From Hyphomicrobiaceae bacterium (GTDB lineage Bacteria; Pseudomonadota; Alphaproteobacteria; Rhizobiales; Hyphomicrobiaceae), in NCBI GenBank assembly GCA_025359165.1, contig JANYHG010000256.1, forward strand, positions 1 to 37,530: 37,530 bases of DNA, read 5' to 3'. Position numbers and translations under genes: made by a program. The notes below the pieces were generated by a model. It was not told the DNA's origin. It worked only from the letters and a program-made list of their open reading frames with translations, and made no database searches. Below are positions 8,967-16,949 of this stretch, in pieces (position 1 is the first letter of the stretch; each line of letters begins with the position of its first letter).

Positions 8967-9081
8967 GTTTACGGTTAAAGTAAAAAACCGCGATCATGAA
9001 GCAACTTCAGTGATAGCCTCCACAACTGAGGCCTGTCCATGCAGTTAACTCAAGTAAATCCTACTCTATCGGGAATGGTAA

Positions 9082-9555
9082 ATGTGTTCCGATCTGGGCG
9101 ATGAGTTATCACAGTTTACTGATCCTCGTGCGGGGTCTCGAGGTGGGCTGCGGCCTCGGTCTCGGCGCCTGAGCGACGATGCCGTCAGATCGATGCGCTT
9201 GCGCAACCTTCTGGATCGTTGCGTTGAAGCCGGGCTTGTTGGCCCCATGTCACGACTTCGGTTGCGGCACATGCAGGCTCTACCGCTATCTAGTCCCGAG
9301 CGTGGCGGTGCCGAGATCGCGTCCGTACGCCAAGTTGCGATGTATCTGGCGCACGTCGGGTGCCGATTGACGTTCACCGATGCGGCACGCCTTTACGGCC
9401 GCGATCGTACCACTGCTGCTTATGCCTGCCGGCAGGTCGAGCAGCGTCGTGACGATCCAAAATTCGATCGGATCGTCGATCTCTTGGAGCGATGTGTGCG
9501 CGCGGGCCTCGTTCAGATCGAACCGGATCTTGCTCGTCGACTGTTTTCGAGGTGA
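9082..9555 (+). CDS. Stand-alone DnaA-domain-IV-like DNA-binding protein
   Basis: This 157-residue protein has no ATPase region, but residues about 78-140 resemble domain IV of DnaA, which reads the DnaA box. The segment runs VRQVAMYLAHVGCRLTFTDA, then ARLYGRDRTTAAYACRQVE, with GRDRTT (106-111) matching the GRDHTT signature of DnaA. Residues 1-65 are Arg-rich and unassigned. Such orphan DnaA-IV proteins are common in Hyphomicrobiales. The ATG at 9082 is preceded by only a weak purine stretch (GGGAATGG). The DUF6456 gene follows after 47 bases on the same strand and probably shares its transcript. Whether it binds DnaA boxes is an inference. Confidence 0.8.
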   Translation: MCSDLGDELSQFTDPRAGSRGGLRPRSRRLSDDAVRSMRLRNLLDRCVEAGLVGPMSRLRLRHMQALPLSSPERGGAEIASVRQVAMYLAHVGCRLTFTDAARLYGRDRTTAAYACRQVEQRRDDPKFDRIVDLLERCVRAGLVQIEPDLARRLFSR

Positions 9556-9602
9556 GCGCCGTTACTTTCACTGGTATTTCGTGCTGTTTCTGGAGTTCAG
9601 TC

Positions 9603-10391
9603 ATGTCGCTGTCGCCACGCTTGGAACCTTCGCCGAGCCTTTCCCCCTTTCTGCTGGAATTGGGCCGGCCGGGTGCTTGGCTCGAGCTGCAACCAGACGG
9701 CTCGGCGATCGTGCGTTCAAATCGCGGGGGCGTAACGCCGATATCGCGCGGCGTCATCGTACAGGTCCAGTCGGCGGACTATCTGACGGCAGTCGGTGAC
9801 GGCCGAAACGTGCTGAGCAGCGTCGGACGCTCGGCTCTGCGAGCAGCGCTGGTTTCGGAAGTGGTGGTCCGGACAGTGGCGCGCCGCAGCGGCGGCAATG
9901 CGCGCGCTGCCACCAAGCGCAGCCTAGGCGATGGGCCGCAGCCCCTACGTTCGACCGAGCGCATGATGTTGGTTGAGCAACTTGGCGCGCGACGCGATGC
10001 GCAAGGGCAACCGCTCTTGAGCGTCGAACAGGTAAGTGCGGCCCTGAGACTGGCCAAAGATTTCAACGTCGGTCAGCTGCAACCGCGCGTCACTGCGCGG
10101 TGGTCGCAGGAGGGTGGGGGTAAACAACAGCGCCGTGGTGCTCCGAGTGCGGGCGCAGATTTACCAGAAATCATTGCATCCGCCCAAACTCGATGGCGCG
10201 CAGCATTGACAGCCATCGGCGGGGACCTGGCAAACGTCGTCATCGATGTGACGTGTCTGGAGAAGGGCCTTGAAGCGGTCGAGGCACAACGCCACTGGCC
10301 GAGCGGTGCAGGACGTGTGGTTCTCAAACTCGCGTTGGACAGGCTTGTGGAGCACTACGGCATGAGGCAGGCCGGCAACCGGAGGCCCTGA
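9603..10391 (+). CDS. DUF6456-domain protein
   Basis: This 262-residue protein has a C-terminal region (about 120-255) that I recognise as DUF6456: LGARRDAQGQPLLSVEQVSA, then FNVGQLQPRVTARW, a variable Gly/Gln/Arg stretch, RWRAALTAIGGDLANVVIDV, CCxLKGLExVE-like TCLEKGLEAVE, and VVLKLALDRLVEHYG. The domain is a helical, DNA-binding-like module found mainly in Hyphomicrobiales; I know no established function. The N-terminal 110 residues have no family I recognise. I chose the ATG at 9603 because upstream sequence overlaps the preceding gene and looks like out-of-frame translation. It follows the DnaA-IV-like gene and converges with the thioredoxin-like gene, 24 bases away. Confidence 0.75.
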   Translation: MSLSPRLEPSPSLSPFLLELGRPGAWLELQPDGSAIVRSNRGGVTPISRGVIVQVQSADYLTAVGDGRNVLSSVGRSALRAALVSEVVVRTVARRSGGNARAATKRSLGDGPQPLRSTERMMLVEQLGARRDAQGQPLLSVEQVSAALRLAKDFNVGQLQPRVTARWSQEGGGKQQRRGAPSAGADLPEIIASAQTRWRAALTAIGGDLANVVIDVTCLEKGLEAVEAQRHWPSGAGRVVLKLALDRLVEHYGMRQAGNRRP

Positions 10392-10415
10392 AGGTTGGGG
10401 AGTATCCGGCTTGGA

Positions 10416-10841
10416 TCAACTCTTCGCCATGCGGCGTAGATTGCGACGCACGAGGGTCTCGACGGTTTCGCTATTCGCGGGTTCACTGACGATGCGATCC
10501 ATTTCGCGCCCATATTGGTCGAAGAGCACCAGCATTGGGGATGCCTTGAACGACGTGAGCCGATAACGCTTCGGCGGCGGGCCATCGTCCACGCTCATGA
10601 ATTTGATGGGGGCCTTGCTGGCGTATTCCGAACTTTGATAATCGCGCGCTGTTTTTCGACGGAAATTCTCGCACCAAACGCAGGACTCTGTCTCGAACAT
10701 GACGAGTTGTGGGCTGCCGAGAACGGCCTCCCCGTCAGGCCGGAGGGGACGGTGAAGATAAGCCAGTGCCCCCAGAACGCAACTGACGACCGCGACCGAA
10801 GCGGCAGCTAAGATCAAGCGTAAATTTTGATCTGAATTCAT
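10416..10841 (-). CDS. Membrane-anchored thioredoxin-fold protein (SoxS-like)
   Basis: This 141-residue protein has one N-terminal hydrophobic helix (about 9-28), then a thioredoxin fold facing the periplasm. The redox motif is C54-V-W-C57 in FETESCVWCENF. ASPMLVLFDQYGREMDRIVS fits the later strands, with the cis-Pro at SP. Length and motif resemble SoxS-like thioredoxins of alphaproteobacteria, but no sox genes are near, so its partner is unknown. The start ATG at 10841-10839 comes straight after the T-tract of an intrinsic terminator and has no Shine-Dalgarno sequence. It may be leaderless or translated from read-through; TTG codon 9 is a possible later start. Confidence 0.7.
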   Translation of the reverse strand: MNSDQNLRLILAAASVAVVSCVLGALAYLHRPLRPDGEAVLGSPQLVMFETESCVWCENFRRKTARDYQSSEYASKAPIKFMSVDDGPPPKRYRLTSFKASPMLVLFDQYGREMDRIVSEPANSETVETLVRRNLRRMAKS

Positions 10842-10842
10842 G

Positions 10843-10884
10843 AAAAAAACCCCGCGACCGCGCTATCGAGCGAGTATCGCGGGG
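10843..10884 (-). terminator. Rho-independent terminator
   Basis: Read on the minus strand, CCCCGCGA pairs perfectly with TCGCGGGG, followed at once by seven T residues. The 19-base loop contains an inner CGCT/AGCG stem. It ends transcription of the small His/Arg-rich gene (stop at 10940). The T-tract is adjacent to the ATG of the thioredoxin-like gene. Confidence 0.88.
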
Positions 10885-10939
10885 TGCCAGTTAAAACTCA
10901 GTTAGGTTTGCTGATGCCAGTTTACTGGTGCGAAGATAA

Positions 10940-11146
10940 TTACCAGCCGCGGCGGTAATAATGGTGACGGTGATGCCAACGGCGATCGCGATCCCAACCG
11001 CGCCAGCGATAGAACGTTGCCTGCTGGACGTTCGAGGCACCCTCTGCACCCGTCGTTTTCCCGACGGATGGCAAGGCGTTGGCTGAGACGAACATGCCCG
11101 CAGACATCGCCAGTGCGGTCCCGGCTATCAAGATGAATTTCGTCAT
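10940..11146 (-). CDS. Small secreted His/Arg/Trp-rich protein
   Basis: This 68-residue protein starts MTKFILIAGTALAMSAGMFV with probable cleavage after SANA, leaving a mature peptide of about 43 residues. The mature part ends in a dense WRGWDRDRRWHHRHHYYRRG cluster. Small rhizobial exported proteins with such tails exist, but I know no function; metal or nucleic-acid binding is possible from composition only. The start is fixed by AAAGGG (minus strand, at 11158-11153) seven bases before the ATG at 11146; a GTG five codons earlier is less likely. A strong terminator follows, so it is probably a monocistronic, well-expressed gene. Confidence 0.75.
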   Translation of the reverse strand: MTKFILIAGTALAMSAGMFVSANALPSVGKTTGAEGASNVQQATFYRWRGWDRDRRWHHRHHYYRRGW

Positions 11147-11491
11147 AACGTACCCTTTCACTCAGACGGCTCATAGGTATTACGAGCCTTCGTTGTGAGA
11201 ACGTCATCGATTCCAATAAGTTCCTACTGCGGTGCAGCATGTCACATCAACGTGTTTGCGTTGTTTTTACGAGTGTTTCTGAAACTTTTGCTGTCTTCGG
11301 CTACTTCCCACCGCGTGCCCGACTTGCAACTGTTTGTCGTAGATTTGCCATCGCGCCGTGAACCGAATGTGGCATAAGCTCAGCTGCCGGGACGGGGGGT
11401 CCCGGCCACGTATCTGATGGATCGCCTCAATGTTGATCGGCGCATACGTTCCTTCGATCTCTGTCTCCATCCGCAGGTGTCGGCACCGCGT
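11147..11491. other. Divergent intergenic region upstream of asmA
   Basis: These 345 bases separate the small secreted protein from the AsmA gene. They should hold both promoters, but I found no sigma-70 pair I would defend. A GC-rich hairpin lies at 11386-11406. Short open frames in both directions look like chance. Confidence 0.5.
11386..11406. repeat. GC-rich hairpin with G5 loop in the asmA leader
   Basis: GCCGGGAC (11386-11393) and GTCCCGGC (11399-11406) pair perfectly around GGGGG. No T-run follows on either strand, so a terminator is unlikely. It sits 85 bases before the AsmA start codon and could be an RNA structure or an operator. Confidence 0.5.
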
Positions 11492-14400
11492 ATGAACAAT
11501 ATTTTGATCACCATCGGCGTTCTGATCGTGGCGGTGCTGTCGGCGCTGTTCGCGGTGCCTTACTTTGTCGATTGGAATAGTTATCGCGGCGTCATCGAGG
11601 AAGAGGCGAGCCGCATCGTCGGGCGGGACGTGCGCATCGGCGGGACCATAACGTTGACGCTTTTGCCCGCGCCATCGTTCACGCTTCAGAAGCTGCGTGT
11701 CGCCGACGCGTCGACTGGATCCGGCGAACCGCTGTTCCGTGCAGATCGCGTCGATGCGAAGCTGTCGGTGATGCCGTTGGTGCGTGGGAAATTCGAAGCT
11801 AACGAGATCGAGCTGGTGAAGCCGGAATTGCGCTTCGTGATCGATGATGCGGGGCTGGGGAATTGGCGATCCCTGGTGCGTGGCCAGGGATCGTTACCGT
11901 TCGTGCCGAACGATGTCGCCTTGCAGTCGGTCAAAATCACCGAGGGCACGTTCGGCGTGTTCGATCGCAACGGCGGGCGGCAGCGCATCGCGCTCGACCA
12001 CATCAATGGACAATTGTCGGCCCCGGCGCTCGAGGGACCTTACCGGTTCCGTGGCGGTTTCGGGGAGGGTGCTGCGGCACGCGAGTTGCGCTTCACCACG
12101 TTGCCCAGTGACAGCGACGGGGTTGTACAACTCAAGCTCAATCTCAAGGACGTCGGGACTAACGCCGCGGCTACGCTCGATGCGCGTGTGCGCGAGCTAG
12201 GCGGGCAGCCGCAGGTGACCGGCGAGTTATCGGCACTGGTTCCAATGCCGGGTTCGTCGGCCATGCCGGCGAATGGTGTCAAGACGGTTGCGACCCCAAT
12301 GGCCGATCTCAAGGCCAACGTCGTCGGCAACGCGCAGCAGATTGCACTCAACGATCTGTCGGTGGCGTTCGAGGGATCCGGTCGACCGGAGGTGCTCGCT
12401 GGCGGCGCGGTCTTCACCTGGGCCGGCGAGCGATCGACGGTGGCCAAGTTGTCGGCACCGTGGATCGATCTCGACAATGTGCTGGGCAATCCGGCGGGTG
12501 GCAATCCGCTGCTGGCGCTCGCCGACTTCGCGCAGCGCATCAATAGTCTCGGGACCGGCATCGGTGCCGCCAGTGCCGTTTTGGAGATCGATCAGGCAAG
12601 CCTCGGGCACGACAGCGTCGGCGCTATCCGGATCGAAGCACGCAGCAGCGGTGGCGCACTGGCCGTCGAGCAACTGCGCGCGAGCCTTCCCGGCGGTACA
12701 AAATTCGAAATGCAAGGCCGCATCATCGGCGAGGGCGGCGCAACCACATTCGACGGCGATATGACCGTGCGCGGGACCAGCCTCGCACGGCTGGCGGGTT
12801 GGGCGACGGCTGGTCGCACAGCGATCAGTCCGGTCAACGATCTCCCGTTTCAGGTACGCAGTCGCGTCACCGCCGAACCCGCACGTGGCGGCCTGCGGGA
12901 CCTCTTCGCGGAAATTGGCGACAGCACGATCGAAGGCGAAATCGACTATGCGTGGACGGGCTCGCGGAAGCTTCGCGTCACGCTCGAAGGACCCCGTTTC
13001 GACGCCCGAGCCTTGGCACCGGGGCAGTCGAGTCTGCGGACGCTCGCCGATGCTCTGACGTCGCCGGCTGACGCGCCCGCGCCAGGTACGGTCGCAAGCA
13101 CTGGTATTTTCGTCAGCCTCAAGACTGCGGAACTCGTGCTTCCCGATCAGAAATTGCGGGACGTGTCGGCGATCGTCGAAAGTGTAGGCGGAAATTTGCT
13201 TGTCGAGCGGCTCCAGTTCAGCGCGGATCATGGCGTGGCGGTAACACTGGACGGACAGCTCGGCGGCAGCGGCCAACTGCGCGGTGCGGTCGCGGCTGGT
13301 GATGCGCAAGGGGTGCAGAAGCTCGGTGAGTTTCTGGGCTTTCCGCTGACATCAGTGATACCGTCGGCACTGTTGGCTGATGCCGTGCCCCTTCGTCTTG
13401 CGGGGGTTCTCGTGCCGGCATCTGAGGGCCATCGAAGCGGCGCGCAGCTGACTCTCGACGGGCGATTGGGCAAGGTCGACACCAAGATCAAGATCGCGCT
13501 TCAAGGCGCGGTCGCGGCGTGGCACACGGCAGCCGCCGATATCGACCTGGTACTGCTGGCACCACCCGAGGCGCAGTTGGCGGCCAAAGTGCTGGCCGCG
13601 CTGCGGCTCGAACCGTCGACGCCGGCGGGCGATGCGGCCTCGAAATACCCGTCGGCGATCGCGGTGCCGAGCGGTGCCGATCAGCCTGCAACGGCTGGCG
13701 GTACCGCGACGACGCGGCTCGCGGTGCGCGCTACCGGAATTCCCGCCGACGGTCTGGCAACAGCGGTGCGTTTTGATAGTCCCGACATCACTGTTTATCT
13801 GAACGGCTCGAGCCATGTGTCGAGTGCAGGCGTACTGCAGATGGGCGGCGACGTGTCGGTCGATGCCCGCGACGGACGCGGCGCAGTGGATGCGCTGGGC
13901 GGTTTGCGCCTGGCATTGCCAGAACCGCTGGTGGTGCAGGGAACAGCGCGGCTGTTTGCGCGCGGGGGTGCTGTCAGTCTGGGTAAAATAGGTTTGGTCA
14001 GCGCAAGAGGCGCGCGCATCGCGGGCCGGCTGGCGCTGGACCCTCCCGCTGCAGCGGGATCGGCCGTCCCACCCGATCGCCGTCGCCTCGGGGGCGATCT
14101 CACCTTCTCGTCACTCGATGTGACATCGATGTTGTCTCTGGTTTTGCAAACGCCGATTGCCGATACATTGGCCGCTGCGCAGGCGGCAACGGGCCGCTCC
14201 GGTCTATGGCCGGAGGCGACGTTCGCGTTCACGCGCAATCGCGATGTCGAGGCTTTCATCGGGATCAGGGCCGAGAAGCTGACGGTGTCGGGCGACGTAG
14301 GCCTTACCGACGTGGACCTGAAACTGGTCAGTCGACCCGGGGTGCTCGAATGGCGCGACATGCGCGGCACCGGCATGGGTGGCCGCCTGTCTTCGGCGGG

Positions 14401-15235
14401 GAGTATCGAAGCAACTCCGGCTGGCGCGATGTTGAAAAGCACGACCGAAATCGCCCAGTTACAGCTCGTGAAATTCGGTGGTACCGGCAGCGCCGATTTG
14501 AATTTGAGCGTCACCGGAAGCGGAAATAATTTAGCCGGGATCGTCGCTGGACTTTCGGGCAACGGAACGCTGAAGCTGGACGTAGCCGCAACCGCTTTTG
14601 AAATCACGCCGGCGACACTGCAGAGCGCGGTCGACAGCGCACTCAAAGCGCCAGCCGAAAAGCTCACTGCGACACTGCGGACAGCCCTGGCTGCCGACAC
14701 GGCCCGTGCGCCGGTGACGATCGGACCGCGAACACTAGTGGTGATAGTGCAGGACGGCATTGCCCGCACGCAACCGTTCTCCGTCGTCAACGTCGGGGGC
14801 AAGTCGACGGGGACAGCCGCATTGGATCTCGCGACGTTCGGGACGAGCGGCGATTGGCGTGTCGAGACGCGCATGCCGGCGCTGCCGGTGGTGCCGGCTG
14901 CAGCAGGCGCTCCCATCGTCGCGCCGCAACCGACGCCGGTTCTATTGCCCGCGGTTGTGCAACGGTTCGCCACCGTGCCATCCGAACTCGAAGCGTCGCG
15001 CACGACGAGACGTTCACTCGTAGAGACCGAGGCGCTCGAACGCGAACTGGCAGTCCGAAAGGTAGAGCACGATCTCGCCGAACTCGAACGCTTGCGGCGC
15101 ATGGACGAAGAACGTGCCGCCGCCCGTCTTCGTGACGAGAAGGCGGTCGACGATGCGACCAAGGCTTGGCAGTCCGAGACCAAGGCCGCGATCGGCGCAT
15201 CTGAGCAGGCCCCGGCGCAAGTTCAACGACCCTGA
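11492..15235 (+). CDS. AsmA-family inner-membrane/periplasmic protein
   Basis: This 1247-residue protein has one N-terminal membrane helix (about 3-22), then VPYFVDWNSYRG, the typical rhizobial AsmA opening, and a very long periplasmic region of beta-rich repeats. AsmA-like proteins are thought to bridge the two membranes and move phospholipids or affect outer-membrane assembly. DVDLKLVSRPGVLEWRDMRG and TGMGGRLSSAG near 960-1000 fit the AsmA C-terminal domain. The last 70 residues form a charged, probably coiled-coil tail (about 1175-1230, rich in Glu/Arg/Lys), which is unusual for the family. I chose the ATG at 11492 because the hydrophobic anchor begins there; the frame extends 25 codons upstream and the Shine-Dalgarno is weak. 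Confidence 0.88.
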   Translation: MNNILITIGVLIVAVLSALFAVPYFVDWNSYRGVIEEEASRIVGRDVRIGGTITLTLLPAPSFTLQKLRVADASTGSGEPLFRADRVDAKLSVMPLVRGKFEANEIELVKPELRFVIDDAGLGNWRSLVRGQGSLPFVPNDVALQSVKITEGTFGVFDRNGGRQRIALDHINGQLSAPALEGPYRFRGGFGEGAAARELRFTTLPSDSDGVVQLKLNLKDVGTNAAATLDARVRELGGQPQVTGELSALVPMPGSSAMPANGVKTVATPMADLKANVVGNAQQIALNDLSVAFEGSGRPEVLAGGAVFTWAGERSTVAKLSAPWIDLDNVLGNPAGGNPLLALADFAQRINSLGTGIGAASAVLEIDQASLGHDSVGAIRIEARSSGGALAVEQLRASLPGGTKFEMQGRIIGEGGATTFDGDMTVRGTSLARLAGWATAGRTAISPVNDLPFQVRSRVTAEPARGGLRDLFAEIGDSTIEGEIDYAWTGSRKLRVTLEGPRFDARALAPGQSSLRTLADALTSPADAPAPGTVASTGIFVSLKTAELVLPDQKLRDVSAIVESVGGNLLVERLQFSADHGVAVTLDGQLGGSGQLRGAVAAGDAQGVQKLGEFLGFPLTSVIPSALLADAVPLRLAGVLVPASEGHRSGAQLTLDGRLGKVDTKIKIALQGAVAAWHTAAADIDLVLLAPPEAQLAAKVLAALRLEPSTPAGDAASKYPSAIAVPSGADQPATAGGTATTRLAVRATGIPADGLATAVRFDSPDITVYLNGSSHVSSAGVLQMGGDVSVDARDGRGAVDALGGLRLALPEPLVVQGTARLFARGGAVSLGKIGLVSARGARIAGRLALDPPAAAGSAVPPDRRRLGGDLTFSSLDVTSMLSLVLQTPIADTLAAAQAATGRSGLWPEATFAFTRNRDVEAFIGIRAEKLTVSGDVGLTDVDLKLVSRPGVLEWRDMRGTGMGGRLSSAGSIEATPAGAMLKSTTEIAQLQLVKFGGTGSADLNLSVTGSGNNLAGIVAGLSGNGTLKLDVAATAFEITPATLQSAVDSALKAPAEKLTATLRTALAADTARAPVTIGPRTLVVIVQDGIARTQPFSVVNVGGKSTGTAALDLATFGTSGDWRVETRMPALPVVPAAAGAPIVAPQPTPVLLPAVVQRFATVPSELEASRTTRRSLVETEALERELAVRKVEHDLAELERLRRMDEERAAARLRDEKAVDDATKAWQSETKAAIGASEQAPAQVQRP

Positions 15236-15340
15236 CATCTTGAGCAACCGAGTAGTTGACGAGAACTGCGGCGACTTGCGCCATATGCCATAACGCGCTC
15301 AATTGAGTGACCGGTTTCTTTCCGCGCCCGAGAGTCCCCC

Positions 15341-16936
15341 ATGTCCTCACAGACGTCCATCGTATCTCCCTATCTGTCGCATCGGCGAACAGTCAGGAAA
15401 GCGGCCGTTCGCTGCAAGGGCGGAATTGTCGTTTCGCAGAACCGCGCCGCTTCGGAAGCGGGCGCGCGTGTTCTGAAAGCCGGCGGCCATGCGGTCGATG
15501 CCGCCGTTGCCACCGCCATGACGCTCGGCGTCGTGGAGCCGTGGATGAGCGGCATCGGCGGCGTCGGGGCGATGCTGATCCGCGACGGCAAGACGGGTGA
15601 AATTACCTGTCTCGATTTCGGCGCGGTCTCACCGCGCGCGCTCGATCCCGCCGACTACAAGGTGACAGGTGGAACCGACGGCAATCTGTTCGGATGGGCG
15701 AAGGTCGAAGGCAATCGCAACACGACGGGTGCCGCCGCCGTCTGTACGCCGACCCAACCCCTCGGACTTGCGACCGCGCATAAAATGTTCGGCCGCAAAC
15801 GCTGGCGTGACCTGCTCGGTCCCGCCATCATGCATGCCGAAGCCGGCCTCGTCGTCGACTGGTCCACGATGCTCAACATCGCGACGGCGACCGCCGATCT
15901 GCGCCTCGACAAGGGGGCGGCGCAGCGGTTCCTGCGGGATGGGCTGCCGCCGCAGCCCTCGGTCGCCACGCTGGCAAGCGACGTGGTGCGACTGCCGCTA
16001 CCTGATCTGGTGCGCACGCTCAAGGCCATCGCCGAGGACGGCGCGGAGACCATGTACAAAGGCCCGCTGGCGCGCGCGATCGCAGCCGACGTCAAGGCGC
16101 TGGGTGGGTGCTTGAGTGTGGACGATCTCGCCCACGCGCGATGTGTGCAGTTCGACCCGCAAGAGATCCCCTACGGCGAGCATACCATCCACGTGCTGCC
16201 CGAACTCAATGGCGGCACGACTTTGGCTGTCGCCTACGCCGAATTGCAACGGCTGCGGAAACGCGTCGAAAGCAAGCCGAACGGCAAGACGTTCACGGCC
16301 TATGCGGGCGCCCTTCGACATGCCTGGGACGATCGCTTTGAACGGCTCGGAGATGCTGGCGAACGGACCGCCGCGACCTGCACGACGCACATGTCGGTCG
16401 TCGATCGCGACGGCAACATGGTGACGCTGACGCAGACATTGCTGTCGCTGTTCGGTTCGAAGACCGTGCTGCCGAAGTCCGGCATTCTCATGAACAACGG
16501 CATCAACTGGTTCGATCCGACCGGCGGGCCGAACGGGATCGCACCCAATCGCCGCGCGTTGGCGAACTATGCGCCGGCGATCATGACCGGAGGCGGCGCG
16601 ACGGTGGCGATCGGTGGTTGCGGCGGCCGCAAGATCATCCCCGCCGTGTTCCAGTTGCTTGCGCTGATGGCCGATTTCGGGATGGACTTGGACGAGGCGT
16701 TTCATCAGCCGCGGATCGACGTGTCGGGTGCGCCGACGGTGGCGGTCGACCGCAGACTCGGTGAGAAGACGAAAGCGGCGCTGGCCGAGTCGTTCGATAC
16801 GGTTTTGGCCGAGCCGGTGGCGTATCCGTTCCCGTTCACCATCGCGAGCGCCGTGCGGCGGGTCAAAAACCAGAACGAGGGCGCAACCGAACCCGAGCAC
16901 CCGACCGCCGAAGCCGTCGGCGAAGACGAGGTCTGA
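15341..16936 (+). CDS. ggt: Gamma-glutamyltransferase-family Ntn hydrolase without signal peptide
   Basis: This 531-residue protein should self-cleave and use Thr348 (ATCTTHMSVVDRDGN) as nucleophile, as gamma-glutamyltransferases do. The N-terminal block KAGGHAVDAAVATAMTLGVV and the EPWMSGIGG strand are clear family marks. Two features depart from classical GGT. There is no export signal, so it is probably cytoplasmic. The acyl-donor Ser-Ser (PLSSMSP in E. coli) is replaced by ALANYAP, while the glycine loop GGCGGRKIIP remains. It may prefer other gamma-glutamyl or acyl substrates. The ATG at 15341 has GAGAG upstream. It follows asmA after 105 bases and converges with the efflux operon, 13 bases away. 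Confidence 0.85.
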   Translation: MSSQTSIVSPYLSHRRTVRKAAVRCKGGIVVSQNRAASEAGARVLKAGGHAVDAAVATAMTLGVVEPWMSGIGGVGAMLIRDGKTGEITCLDFGAVSPRALDPADYKVTGGTDGNLFGWAKVEGNRNTTGAAAVCTPTQPLGLATAHKMFGRKRWRDLLGPAIMHAEAGLVVDWSTMLNIATATADLRLDKGAAQRFLRDGLPPQPSVATLASDVVRLPLPDLVRTLKAIAEDGAETMYKGPLARAIAADVKALGGCLSVDDLAHARCVQFDPQEIPYGEHTIHVLPELNGGTTLAVAYAELQRLRKRVESKPNGKTFTAYAGALRHAWDDRFERLGDAGERTAATCTTHMSVVDRDGNMVTLTQTLLSLFGSKTVLPKSGILMNNGINWFDPTGGPNGIAPNRRALANYAPAIMTGGGATVAIGGCGGRKIIPAVFQLLALMADFGMDLDEAFHQPRIDVSGAPTVAVDRRLGEKTKAALAESFDTVLAEPVAYPFPFTIASAVRRVKNQNEGATEPEHPTAEAVGEDEV

Positions 16937-16949
16937 TTTTCGGCGGCCG

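Noticed and set aside
9105-9113. DnaA box (TTATCACAG) near the start of the DnaA-IV-like gene
   Set aside because: It differs at several positions from TTATNCACA and lies inside coding sequence.
12227-13309. Minus-strand reading frame of 360 codons inside the AsmA gene
   Set aside because: Its composition is that of a complement of GC-rich coding sequence, and no motif is recognisable.
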